A DNA stretch of 64,000 nt. Source: Ectobius pallidus (lineage: Eukaryota > Arthropoda > Insecta > Blattodea > Ectobiidae). The stretch spans positions 62,001 through 126,000 of the forward strand of contig CAXKWD010000014.1 of assembly GCA_964059195.1 (NCBI GenBank), read 5' to 3'. The position numbers and the translations under genes were made by a program. Within the stretch, counting starts at the first letter, position 1, and each line of letters begins with the position of its first letter. The notes below the pieces were generated by a model. That model saw only the letters and a list, made by a program, of their open reading frames with translations, searched no databases and was not told the origin of the DNA. Positions 1-11,246 of the stretch are shown piece after piece.

Positions 1-13
1 AATAGAAAGAATA

Positions 14-479
14 CTGTTGCCTAGCAATTAGTTTTAAAACACGAAAGTGTTGCCTAGCAATGCCATTTTAAACCGGAATCTGTTGCCTAGCAATGTCCTC
101 AAAAAGAACTGTTGCTTAGCAATGGCATTTTTAAACACAATATTGCTACCTATTAAAAGCTTTTAAAAAAAGATACTGTTGCGTAGCAATGTCAATTTCT
201 GACACGAAACCTTTACCTTTCAATGCATTTTTCAAATTCGAAACTTCTTCCTAGCAATGTAATTTTTAAAGACAATTTGGCTACCTAACAATGTAAATTT
301 TCTATCACGAATGTTTTGCCTAGCCATGCCAGTCTAAACCGGAAACTGTTGCCTAGCAATGAAGTTTTATAACACCTGACTGTTGCTTAGCAATGACATT
401 TTGAATAAGAAACTGTAGCTTAGCAATGGCATCTCCAAATACGAAACTATTGCCTAGCAATGTCATCTATAACCAATAG
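14..479 (+). repeat. Tandem ~33-bp subunits inside the monomer
   Basis: Fourteen adjacent copies of a ~33-bp unit, loosely CTGTTGCCTAGCAATG followed by an A/T-rich stretch ending in acgaaa or similar. The same subunit position in different monomers is far more alike than neighbouring subunits within one monomer. The monomer therefore became the unit of amplification after the subunits had diverged. The core contains an inverted repeat, TTGC-3nt-GCAA. This block occupies about 83 percent of every monomer. The subunit length is a multiple of three and creates short open frames, but these are not genes. Confidence 0.93.
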
Positions 480-563
480 TTTTTAATCCTTCAATGATCA
501 ATAGATACAATGAAAATATCGGTGATATGCTAATGTCAAAACATGGGTTGTAAATTTTACTTT
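480..563 (+). repeat. Conserved non-subunit tail of the monomer
   Basis: About 83 bp, plus the 13-bp head of the next monomer, has no GTTGCCTAGCAATG core. It holds tgatca, then an almost invariant segment tacaatgaaaatatcggtga, then tgctaatg. That segment includes the short inverted repeat ATATC-GGT-GATAT. Three main 3' endings exist across the window: gtcaaaacatggg, ggcaaaacatggg (or cattgg), and ggcataacagggg; the last is followed by aatagaaaag rather than aatagaaag. Rare changes seen include atatctgtg (m36), gataagcta (m48), atatccgtg (m83) and gataatatc (m85, m94, m107). These endings are useful markers of monomer lineage. Confidence 0.9.
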
Positions 564-1125
564 AATAGAAAGAATACTGTTGCCTAGCAATGAGTTTTAA
601 AACACGAAAGTGTTGCCTAGCAATGCCATTTTAAACCAGAAACTGTTGCCTAGCAATGTCATCAAAAAGAACTGTTGCTTAGCAATGTCATTTTTGAACA
701 CAATATTGCTACCTATTAAAAGCTTTTAAAAAAAGATACTGTTGCGTAGCAATGTCAATTTCTGACACGAAACCTTTACCTTTCAATGCATTTTTCAAAT
801 TCGAAACTTCTTCCTAGCAATGTAATTTTTAAAGACAATTTGGCTACCTAACAATGTAATTTTTCTATCACGAATGTTTTGCCTAGCCATGCCAGTCTAA
901 AAGGAAACTGTAGCCTAGCAATGAAGTTTTAAAACACCTGACTGTTGCTTAGCAATGACATTTTGAACAAGAAACTGTAGCTTAGCAATGCCATCTCCAA
1001 ATACGAAACTGTTGCCTAGCAATGTCATCTATAAGGAATAGTTTTTAATCCCTCAATGATCAATACATACAATGAAAATATCGGTGATATGCTAATGGCA
1101 AAACATGGGTTGTAAATTTTGCTTT
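564..1125 (+). repeat. Chimeric monomer m2 (m32-type 5', m33-type 3')
   Basis: The first part matches m32: aaaccagaaactg, ggctacctaac and cacgaatgttttgcc. Just after agtctaaa, near 900, it switches to the m33 form aaggaaactgtagcc, with the matching ggcaaaacatggg ending. In the interior repeat m32 and m33 are separate neighbours (17432 and 17994). m2 is thus an in-register fusion that removed one monomer, and the 560-bp drop in offset to the interior copy agrees. Confidence 0.8.
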
Positions 1126-2248
1126 AATAGAAAGAATACAGTTGCCTAGCAATGAGTTTTAAAACACGAAAGTGTTGCCTAGCAATGCCATTTTAAACCG
1201 CAAACTGTTGCCTAGCAATGTCATAAAAAAGAACTGTTGCTTAGCAATGTCATTTTTAAACACAATATTCTACCTATTATAAACTTTTAAAAATATACTG
1301 TTGTGTAGCAATGTTAATTTCAGACACCAAACTTTTACTTTTCAATGCATTTTTCAAAGTCGAAACTTTTTCCTAGCAATGTAATTTTTAAAGACAATTT
1401 GGCTACCTAACAATGTAATTTTTCTATCACGAAAGGTTTGCCTAGCAATGCCAGTCTAAACCGGAAACTGTTGCCTAGCAATTAAGTTTTAAAACAGCTG
1501 ACTGTTGCTTAGCAATGAGATTTTGAACATGAAACTGTAACTTAGCAATGCCATCTCCAAATACGAAACTGTTGCCTAGCAATGTCTTCTATAAGGAATA
1601 GTTTTTGATCCTTCAATGATCAATACATACAATGAAAATATCGGTGATATGCTAATGTCAAAACATGGGTTGTAAATTTTACTTTACTAGAAAGAATACT
1701 GCTGCCTAGCAATGAGTTTTAAAACACGAAAGTGTTGCCTGGCAATGCCATTTTAAACCAGAAACCGTTGCCTAGCAATTTCATCAAAAAGAACTGTTGC
1801 TTAGCAATGTCATTTTTTAACACAATATTGCTACCTATTTAAAGCTTTTAAATAAAGATACTGTTGCGTAGCAATGTCAATTTCTGACACGAAACCTTTA
1901 CTTTTCAATGCATTTTCCAAAGTCGAAACTTCTTCCTAGCAATGTAATTTTTAAAGACAATTTGGCTGCCTATCAATGTAATTTTTCAATCAAGAATGTT
2001 TTGCCTAACCATGCCAGTCTAAACCGGAAACTGTTGCCTAGCAATGAAGTTTTAAAACACCTGACTGTTGCTTAGCAATGACATTTTGAATAAGAAACTG
2101 TAGCTTAGCAATGCCATCTCCAAATACGAAACTGTTGCCTAGCAATGTCATCTATAAGCAATAGCCTTTAATCCCTCAATGATCAATACATACAATGAAA
2201 ATATCGGTGATATGCTAATGGCATAACAGGGGTTGTAAATTTTTCTTT

Positions 2249-2809
2249 AATAGAAAAGAATACTGTTGCCTAGCAATGAGTTTTAAAACACGAAAGTGTT
2301 GCCTAGCAATGCCATTTTAAACAGGAAACTGTTGCCTAGCAATGTCATCAAAAAGAACTGTTGCTTAGTAATGTCATTTTTAAACACAATATTGCTACCT
2401 ATTATAAACTTTTAAAAATATACTGTTGTGTAGAAATGTTAATTTCAGACACCAAACTTTTACTTTTCAATGCATTTTTAAAAGTCGAAACGTTTTTCTA
2501 GCAATGTAATTTTTAAAGACAATTTGGCTGCTTAACAATGTAATTTTCTATGACGAAAGTTTTGCCTAGCCATGCCAGTCTAAACCGGAAACTGTTGCCT
2601 AGCAATTAAGTTTTAAAACAACTGACTCTTCCTTAGCAATGACATTTTGAACAAGAAACTGTAGCTTAGCAATGCCATCTCCAAATACGAAACTGTTGCC
2701 TAGCAATGTCATCTATAACCAATAGTTTTTAATCCTTCAATGATCAATAGATACAATGAAAATATCGGTGATATGCTAATGTCAAAACATGGGTTGTAAA
2801 TTTTACTTT
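2249..2809 (+). repeat. Chimeric monomer m5 (m36-type 5', m37-type 3')
   Basis: It begins like m36 (aatagaaaag edge, ttaaacaggaaactg) and then continues as m37 (tgtcatcaaaaag, gcttagtaatg, gtgtagaaatg, and the ataaccaatag ending). The offset to the interior copy rises from 17428 (m4/m35) to 17991 (m6/m38). That is 563 bp, one monomer. The switch lies around 2325-2345. This is an in-register unequal-exchange deletion. Confidence 0.8.
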
Positions 2810-4405
2810 AACAGAAAGAATACTGTTGCCTAGCAATGAGTTTTAAAACACGAAAGTGTTGCCTAGCAATGCCATTTTAAACCAGAAACTGTTGCCTAGC
2901 AATGTCATCAAAAAGAACTGTTGCTTAGCAATGTCATTTTTGAACACAATATTGCTACCTATTAAAAGCTTTTAAAAGAAGATACTGTTGCCTAGCAATG
3001 TCAATTTCTGACACGAAACCTTTACCTTTCAATGCATTTTCCAAAGTAGAAACTTCTTCCTAGCAATGTAATTTTTAAAGACAATTTGGCTGCCAATCAA
3101 CGTAATTTTTCTATCACGAATGTTTTTCCTAGCCATGCCAGTCTAAACCGGAAACTGTAGCCTAGCAATGAAGTTTTAAAACACCTGACTGTTGCTTAGC
3201 AATGACATTTTGAACAACAAACTATAGCTTAGCAATGCCATCTCCAAATACGAAACTGTTGCCTAGCAATGTCATCTATAAGGAATAGTTTTTAATCCTT
3301 CAATGATCAATACATACAATGAAAATATCGGTGATATGCTAATGTCAAAACATGGGTTGTAAATTTTACTTTAATAGAAAGAATACTGTTGCCTAGCAAT
3401 TAGTTTTAAAACACGAAAGTGTTGCCTAGCAATGCCATTTTAAACCGGAATCTGTTGCCTAGCAATGTCCTCAAAAAGAACTGTTGCTTAGCAATGGCAT
3501 TTTTAAACACAACATTGCTACCTATTATAAACTTTTAAATAATATACTGTTGCGTAGCAATGTCAATATCAGACACAAATCTTTTTACCTTTCAATGCAT
3601 TTTTCATGTCGAAACTTTTTCCTAGCAATGTAATTTTTAAAGACAATTTGGCTACCTAACAATGTAATTTTTCTATCACGAAAGGTTTGCCTAGCAATGC
3701 CAGTCTAAACCGGAAACTGTTGCCTAGCAATTAAGTTTTAAAACAGCTGACTCTTGCTTAGCAATGACATTTTGAACATGAAACTGTAACTTAGCAATGC
3801 CATCTCCAAATACGAAACTGTTGCCTAGCAATGTCTTCTATAAGGAAAAGTTTTTGATCCCTCAATGATCAATACATACAATGAAAATATCGGTGATATG
3901 CTAATGGCATAACAGGGGTTGTAAATTTTCTTTAATAGAAAAGAATACTGTTGCCTAGCAATGAGTTTTAAAACACGAAAGTGTTGCCTAGCAATGCCAT
4001 TTTAAACCGGAAACTGTTGCCTAGCAATGCCATCAAAAAGAACTGTTGATTAGCAATGTCATTTTTGAACACAATATTGCTACCTATTTAAAGCTTTTAA
4101 AAAAAGATACTGTTGCGTAGCAATGTCAATTTCTGACACGAAACCTTTACCTTTCAATGCATTTTCCAAATTCGAAACTTCTTCCTAGCAATGCAATTTT
4201 TAAAGACAATTTTGCTGCCTATCAACGTAATTTTTCTATCACGAATGTTTTTCCTAGCCATGCCAGACTAAACCGGAAACTGTAGCATAGCAATGAAGTT
4301 TTAAAACACCTGACTGTTGCTTAGCAATGACATTTAGAACAAGAAACTGTAGCTTAGCAATGCCATCTCCAAATACGAAACTGTTGCCTAGCAATGTCAT
4401 CTATA
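2325..4405 (+). repeat. Four-monomer tandem duplication, left copy
   Basis: From within m5 through most of m8 the sequence repeats at an offset of 2248-2249 bp (starts 2810/5058, 3373/5621, 3934/6182). Shared rare marks include the aacag edge with ggctgccaatcaacg (m6/m10), acaacattgctacc (m7/m11), and ctgtagcatagc with catttagaac (m8/m12). Similarity stops near 4405, where m8 changes type. Boundaries are by eye. Confidence 0.85.
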
Positions 4406-4497
4406 AGGAATAGTTTTTAATCCCTCAATGATCAATACATACAATGAAAATATCGGTGATATGCTAATGGCAAAACATTGGTTGTAAATTTTGCTTT
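3934..4497 (+). repeat. Crossover monomer m8 (m40-type 5', m36-type 3')
   Basis: Most of m8 is m40-type (ctgtagcatagc, ccagactaaacc). Its end is m36-type: gaatagtttttaatccctc followed by ggcaaaacattggttg. The next monomer, m9, is m37-type, as expected after m36. An exchange between m40 of one strand and m36 of another, on the ancestral order m36-m37-m38-m39-m40, gives exactly the arrangement seen here. m8 is therefore the footprint of the duplication. Confidence 0.78.
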
Positions 4498-4572
4498 AAT
4501 AGAAAGAATACTGTTGCCTAGCAATGAGTTTTAAAACACGAAATTGTTGCCTAGCAATGCCATTTTAAACCG

Positions 4573-6653
4573 CAAACTGTTGCCTAGCAATGTCATCAAA
4601 AAGAACTGTTGCTTAGTAATGTCATTTTTAAACACAATATTGCTACCTATTATAAACTTTTAAAAATATACTGTTGTGTAGAAATGTTAATTTCAGACAC
4701 CAAACTTTTACTTTTCAATGCATTTTTAAAAGTCGAAACGTTTTTCTAGCAATGTAATTTTTAAAGACAATTTGGCTGCTTAACAATGTAATTTTCTATG
4801 ACGAAAGTTTTGCCTAGCCATGCCAGTCTAAACCGGAAACTGTTGCCTAGCAATTAAGTTTTAAAACAACTGACTCTTCCTTAGCAATGACATTTTGAAC
4901 AAGAAACTGTAGCTTAGCAATGCCATCTCCAAATACGAAACTGTTGCCTAGCAATGTCATCTATAACCAATAGTTTTTAATCCTTCAATGATCAATAGAT
5001 ACAATGAAAATATCGGTGATATGCTAATGTCAAAACATGGGTTGTAAATTTTACTTTAACAGAAAGAATACTGTTGCCTAGCAATGAGTTTTAAAACACG
5101 AAAGTGTTGCCTAGCAATGCCATTTTAAACCAGAAACTGTTGCCTAGCAATGTCATCAAAAAGAACTGTTGCTTAGCAATGTCATTTTTGAACACAATAT
5201 TGCTACCTATTAAAAGCTTTTAAAAGAAGATACTGTTGCCTAGCAATGTCAATTTCTGACACGAAACCTTTACCTTTCAATGCATTTTCCAAAGTAGAAA
5301 CTTCTTCCTAGCAATGTAATTTTTAAAGACAATTTGGCTGCCAATCAACGTAATTTTTCTATCACGAATGTTTTTCCTAGCCATGCCAGTCTAAACCGGA
5401 AACTGTAGCCTAGCAATGAAGTTTTAAAACACCTGACTGTTGCTTAGCAATGACATTTTGAACAACAAACTATAGCTTAGCAATGCCATCTCCAAATACG
5501 AAACTGTTGCCTAGCAATGTCATCTATAAGGAATAGTTTTTAATCCTTCAATGATCAATACATACAATGAAAATATCGGTGATATGCTAATGTCAAAACA
5601 TGGGTTGTAAATTTTACTTTAATAGAAAGAATACTGTTGCCTAGCAATTAGTTTTAAAACACGAAAGTGTTGCCTAGCAATGCCATTTTAAACCGGAATC
5701 TGTTGCCTAGCAATGTCCTCAAAAAGAACTGTTGCTTAGCAATGGCATTTTTAAACACAACATTGCTACCTATTATAAACTTTTAAATAATATACTGTTG
5801 CGTAGCAATGTCAATATCAGACACAAATCTTTTTACCTTTCAATGCATTTTTCATGTCGAAACTTTTTCCTAGCAATGTAATTTTTAAAGACAATTTGGC
5901 TACCTAACAATGTAATTTTTCTATCACGAAAGGTTTGCCTAGCAATGCCAGTCTAAACCGGAAACTGTTGCCTAGCAATTAAGTTTTAAAACAGCTGACT
6001 CTTGCTTAGCAATGACATTTTGAACATGAAACTGTAACTTAGCAATGCCATCTCCAAATACGAAACTGTTGCCTAGCAATGTCTTCTATAAGGAAAAGTT
6101 TTTGATCCCTCAATGATCAATACATACAATGAAAATATCGGTGATATGCTAATGGCATAACAGGGGTTGTAAATTTTCTTTAATAGAAAAGAATACTGTT
6201 GCCTAGCAATGAGTTTTAAAACACGAAAGTGTTGCCTAGCAATGCCATTTTAAACCGGAAACTGTTGCCTAGCAATGCCATCAAAAAGAACTGTTGATTA
6301 GCAATGTCATTTTTGAACACAATATTGCTACCTATTTAAAGCTTTTAAAAAAAGATACTGTTGCGTAGCAATGTCAATTTCTGACACGAAACCTTTACCT
6401 TTCAATGCATTTTCCAAATTCGAAACTTCTTCCTAGCAATATAATTTTTAAAGACAATTTGGCTGCCTATCAACGTAATTTTTCTATCACGAATGTTTTT
6501 CCTAGCCATGCCAGACTAAACCGGAAACTGTAGCATAGCAATGAAGTTTTAAAACACCTGACTGTTGCTTAGCAATGACATTTAGAACAAGAAACTGTAG
6601 CTTAGCAATGCCATCTCCAAATACGAAACTGTTGCCTAGCAATGTCATCTATA
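4573..6653 (+). repeat. Four-monomer tandem duplication, right copy
   Basis: This is the second copy of the m5-m8 series (monomer starts 4498, 5058, 5621, 6182). The 5' edge of m9 carries its own marks (cgaaattgttgcc, ttaaaccgcaaactg), so homology begins inside m9. One visible difference between copies is m8 agcaatgcaattttt against m12 agcaatataattttt. The right copy leaves with gaatagtgtttaatcc, like m40, whereas the left copy leaves like m36. Confidence 0.85.
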
Positions 6654-7308
6654 AGGAATAGTGTTTAATCCTTCAATGATCAATACATACAATGAAAATA
6701 TCGGTGATATGCTAATGTCAAAACATGGGTTGTAAATTTTACTTTAATAGAAAGAATACTGTTGCCTAGCAATTAGTTTTAAAACACGAAAGTGTTGCCT
6801 AGCAATGCTTTTTTAAACCGGAAACTGTTGCCTAGCAATGCCATCAAAAAGAACTGTTGATTAGCAATGTCATTTTTGAACACAATATTGCTACCTATTT
6901 AAAGCTTTTAAAAAAAGATACTGTTGCGTAGCAATGTCAATTTCTGAAACGAAACCTTTACCTTTCAATGCATTTTTCAAATTCGAAACTTCTTCCTAGT
7001 AATGTAATTTTTAAAGACAATGTGGCTACCAAACGATGTAATTTTTCTATCACGAATGTTTTGCCTAGCCATACCAGTCTAAACCGGAAACTGTTGCCTA
7101 GCAATGAAGTTTTATAACACCTGACTGTTGCTTAGCAATGACATTTTGAATAAGAAACTGTAGCTTAGCAATGCCATCTCCAAATACGAAACTGTTGCCT
7201 AGCAATGTCATCTATAAGGAATAGTTTTTAATCCCTCAATGATCAATACATACAATGAAAATATCGGTGATATGCTAATGGCAAAACATTGGTTGTAAAT
7301 GTTGCTTT

Positions 7309-7871
7309 AATAGAAAGAATACTGTTGCCTAGCAATGAGTTTTAAAACACGAAAGTGTTGCTTAGCAATGCCATTTTAAACCGCAAACTGTTGCCTAGCA
7401 ATGTCCTCAAAAAGAACTGTTGCTTAGCAATGGCATTTTTAAACACAATATTGCTACCTATTAAAAGCTTTTAAAAAAAGATACTGTTGCGTAGCAATGT
7501 CAATTTCTGACACGAAACCTTTACCTTTCAATGCATTTTTCAAATTCGAAACTTCTTCCTAGCAATGTAATTTTTAAAGACAATTTGGCTACCTAACAAT
7601 GTAATTTTTCTATCACGAATGTTTTGCCTAGCCATGCCAGTCTAAACCGGAAACTGTTGCCTAGCAATGAAGTTTTATAACACCTGACTGTTGCTTAGCA
7701 ATGACATTTTGAATAAGAAACTGTAGCTTAGCAATGCCATCTCCAAATACGAAACTGTTGCCTAGCAATGTCATCTATAACCAATAGTTTTTAATCCTTC
7801 AATGATCAATAGATACAATGAAAATATCGGTGATATGCTAATGTCAAAACATGGGTTGTAAATTTTACTTT
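7309..7871 (+). repeat. Hybrid monomer m14 (with copy m22 at 11810)
   Basis: The 5' part (gtgttgcttagcaatg, ttaaaccgcaaactg) resembles m42. The middle (tgtcctcaaaaag, attaaaagc, gacaatttggctacc) resembles m44. The end (ataaccaatag, caatagatac) is m37-type, and the next monomer carries the m38 aacag edge. m14 therefore looks like a mosaic of at least three types. Its partner m22 is 4501 bp downstream. Parent assignment is by eye. Confidence 0.65.
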
Positions 7872-10122
7872 AACAGAAAGAATACTGTTGCCTAGCAATG
7901 AGTTTTAAAACACGAAAGTGTTGCCTAGCAATGCCATTTTAAACCAGAAACTGTTGCCTAGCAATGTCATCAAAAAGAACTGTTGCTTAGCAATGTCATT
8001 TTTGAACACAATATTGCTACCTATTAAAAGCTTTTAAAAGAAGATACTGTTGCCTAGCAATGTCAATTTCTGACACGAAACCTTTACCTTTCAATGCATT
8101 TTCCAAAGTAGAAACTTCTTCCTAGCAATGTAATTTTTAAAGACAATTTGGCTGCCAATCAACGTAATTTTTCTATCACGAATGTTTTTCCTAGCCATGC
8201 CAGTCTAAACCGGAAACTGTAGCCTAGCAATGAAGTTTTAAAACACCTGACTGTTGCTTAGCAATGACATTTTGAACAACAAACTATAGCTTAGCAATGC
8301 CATCTCCAAATACGAAACTGTTGCCTAGCAATGTCATCTATAAGGAATAGTTTTTAATCCTTCAATGATCAATACATACAATGAAAATATCGGTGATATG
8401 CTAATGTCAAAACATGGGTTGTAAATTTTACTTTAATAGAAAGAATACTGTTGCCTAGCAATTAGTTTTAAAACACGAAAGTGTTGCCTAGCAATGCCAT
8501 TTTAAACCGGAATCTGTTGCCTAGCAATGTCCTCAAAAAGAACTGTTGCTTAGCAATGGCATTTTTAAACACAACATTGCTACCTATTATAAACTTTTAA
8601 ATAATATACTGTTGCGTAGCAATGTCAATATCAGACACAAATCTTTTTACCTTTCAATGCATTTTTCATGTCGAAACTTTTTCCTAGCAATGTAATTTTT
8701 AAAGACAATTTGGCTGCCTAACAATGTAATTTTTCTATCACGAAAGGTTTGCCTAGCAATGCCAGTCTAAACCGGAAACTGTTGCCTAGCAATTAAGTTT
8801 TAAAACAGCTGACTCTTGCTTAGCAATGACATTTTGAACATGAAACTGTAACTTAGCAATGCCATCTCCAAATACGAAACTGTTGCCTAGCAATGTCTTC
8901 TATAAGGAAAAGTTTTTGATCCCTCAATGATCAATACATACAATGAAAATATCGGTGATATGCTAATGGCATAACAGGGGTTGTAAATTTTCTTTAATAG
9001 AAAAGAATACTGTTGCCTAGCAATGAGTTTTAAAACACGAAAGTGTTGCCTAGCAATGCCATTTTAAACCGGAAACTGTTGCCTAGCAATGCCATCAAAA
9101 AGAACTGTTGATTAGCAATGTCATTTTTGAACACAATATTGCTACCTATTTAAAGCTTTTAAAAAAAGATACTGTTGCGTAGCAATGTCAATTTCTGACA
9201 CGAAACCTTTACCTTTCAATGCATTTTCCAAATTCGAAACTTCTTCCTAGCAATGCAATTTTTAAAGACAATTTGGCTGCCTATCAACGTAATTTTTCTA
9301 TCACGAATGTTTTTCCTAGCCATGCCAGACTAAACCGGAAACTGTAGCATAGCAATGAAGTTTTAAAACACCTGACTGTTGCTTAGCAATGACATTTAGA
9401 ACAAGAAACTGTAGCTTAGCAATGCCATCTCCAAATACGAAACTGTTGCCTAGCAATGTCATCTATAAGGAATAGTGTTTAATCCTTCAATGATCAATAC
9501 ATACAATGAAAATATCGGTGATATGCTAATGTCAAAACATGGGTTGTAAATTTTACTTTAATAGAAAGAATACTGTTGCCTAGCAATTAGTTTTAAAACA
9601 CGAAAGTGTTGCCTAGCAATGCCATTTTAAACCGGAAACTGTTGCCTAGCAATGCCATCAAAAAGAACTGTTGATTAGCAATGTCATTTTTGAACACAAT
9701 ATTGCTACCTATTTAAAGCTTTTAAAAAAAGATACTGTTGCGTAGCAATGTCAATTTCTGAAACGAAACCTTTACCTTTCAATGCATTTTTCAAATTCGA
9801 AACTTCTTCCTAGTAATGTAATTTTTAAAGACAATGTGGCTACCAAACGATGTAATTTTTCTATCACGAATGTTTTGCCTAGCCATGCCAGTCTAAACCG
9901 GAAACTGTTGCCTAGCAATGAAGTTTTATAACACCTGACTGTTGCTTAGCAATGACATTTTGAATAAGAAACTGTAGCTTAGCAATGCCATCTCCAAATA
10001 CGAAACTGTTGCCTAGCAATGTCATCTATAAGGAATAGTTTTTAATCCCTCAATGATCAATACATACAATGAAAATATCGGTGATATGCTAATGGCAAAA
10101 CATTGGTTGTAAATGTTGCTTT

Positions 10123-10685
10123 AATAGAAAGAATACTGTTGCCTAGCAATGAGTTTTAAAACACGAAAGTGTTGCTTAGCAATGCCATTTTAAACCGCAA
10201 ACTGTTGCCTAGCAATGTCCTCAAAAAGAACTGTTGCTTAGCAATGGCATTTTTAAACACAATATTGCTACCTATTAAAAGCTTTTAAAAAAAGATACTG
10301 TTGCGTAGCAATGTCAATTTCTGACACGAAACCTTTACCTTTCAATGCATTTTTCAAATTCGAAACTTCTTCCTAGCAATGTAATTTTTAAAGACAATTT
10401 GGCTACCTAACAATGTAATTTTTCTATCACGAATGTTTTGCCTAGCCATGCCAGTCTAAACCGGAAACTGTTGCCTAGCAATGAAGTTTTATAACACCTG
10501 ACTGTTGCTTAGCAATGACATTTTGAATAAGAAACTGTAGCTTAGCAATGGCATCTCCAAATACGAAACTGTTGCATAGCAATGTCTTCTATAAGGAATA
10601 GCCTTTAATCCCACAATGATCAATACATACAATGAAAATATCGGTGATATGCTAATGGCATAACAGGGGTTGTAAATTTTTCTTT
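10123..10685 (+). repeat. Hybrid monomer m19 (with copy m27 at 14624)
   Basis: The 5' portion matches m14/m42 (gtgttgcttagcaatg, ttaaaccgcaaactg). The 3' portion matches m44 at 24175: aatggcatctcc, actgttgcatagc, gaatagcctttaatcccac. The interior order m42-m43-m44 is reduced here to one monomer, which implies loss of two. m20, of m45 type, follows as expected. Confidence 0.65.
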
Positions 10686-11246
10686 AATAGAAAAGAATAC
10701 TGTTGCCTAGCAATGAGTTTTAAAACACGAAAGTGTTGCCTAGCAATGCCATTTTAAACCGGAAACTGTTGCCTAGCAATGCCATCAAAAAGAACTGTTG
10801 CTTAGCAAAGTCATTTTTAAACACAATATTGCTACCTATTATAAACTTTTAAAAAATATACTGTTGCGTAGCAATGTCAATATCAGACACAAATCCTTTA
10901 CTTTTCAATGCATTTTTCATGTCGAAACTTTTTCCTAGCAATGTAATTTTTAAAGACAATTTGGCTGCCTAACAATGTAATTTTTCTATCAGGAAAGGTT
11001 TGCCTAGCAATCCCAGTCTAAACCGGAAACTGTTGCCTAGCAATTAAGTTTTAAAACAGCTGACTCTTGCTTAGCAATGACATTTTTAACATGAAACTGT
11101 AGCTTAAAATGCCATCTCCAAATACGAAACTGTTGCCTAGCAATGTCTTCTATAAGGAAAAGTTTTTGATCCTTCAATGATCAATACATACAATGAAAAT
11201 ATCGGTGATATGCTAATGTCAAAACATGGGTTGTAAATTTTACTTT

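Larger units (their letters stand above)
1..563 (+). repeat. Reference monomer m1: 14 subunits plus tail
   Basis: This is the first full monomer and a good guide to all others. A short head (1-13) is followed by 14 degenerate subunits starting near 14, 47, 80, 109, 142, 176, 211, 244, 276, 313, 346, 380, 413 and 448, mostly 33-35 bp apart (the third is 29 bp). From about 480 to 563 there is non-subunit tail sequence. Subunits 1-3, 11 and 14 keep the core TTGCCTAGCAAT. Subunits 4 and 12 have TTGCTTAGCAAT and subunit 6 has TTGCGTAGCAAT. Subunits 5, 7 and 9 are the most decayed. m1 itself is closest to m31 (16869), m48 (26421) and m53 (29227), sharing ggaatctgttg and tgtcctcaaaaag. Confidence 0.95.
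1..2248 (+). repeat. Left segment m1-m4, relative of m31-m35
   Basis: Monomer starts are 1, 564, 1126 and 1686. m1 matches m31 at an offset of 16868 bp. m3 and m4 match m34 and m35 at 17428 bp. The 560-bp change is exactly one monomer, lost within m2. Shared private marks support this: m3 and m34 both have aatattctacc and an acagttgcc start; m4 and m35 both have the actag edge, actgctgcc and ttgcctggcaatg. The segment is therefore a slightly rearranged relative of the interior 12.36-kb repeat. Confidence 0.85.
6746..11246 (+). repeat. Eight-monomer HOR (4501 bp), copy 1
   Basis: Monomers m13-m20 start at 6746, 7309, 7872, 8435, 8996, 9560, 10123 and 10686. The block recurs at +4501 bp. Private marks of the first monomer are agcaatgcttttttaaacc (from about 6801) and the ataccagtct variant at 7071; both return at exactly +4501. 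By type the order is m41, hybrid, m38, m39, m40, m41, hybrid, m45. The block is therefore itself built from rearranged pieces of the interior repeat. Confidence 0.92.

Noticed and set aside
1..563. CENP-B box
   Set aside because: I looked for TTCG, 4 nt, A, 2 nt, CGGG on both strands. TTCGAAAC and TTCGTGTT occur, but the CGGG half is absent.
1..563. Hammerhead ribozyme, as found in some satellites
   Set aside because: The conserved CTGANGA core is not present on the + strand (only ctgatgtt in a few monomers). The minus strand gives TTGATGA, with the required C missing and no GAAA partner in place.
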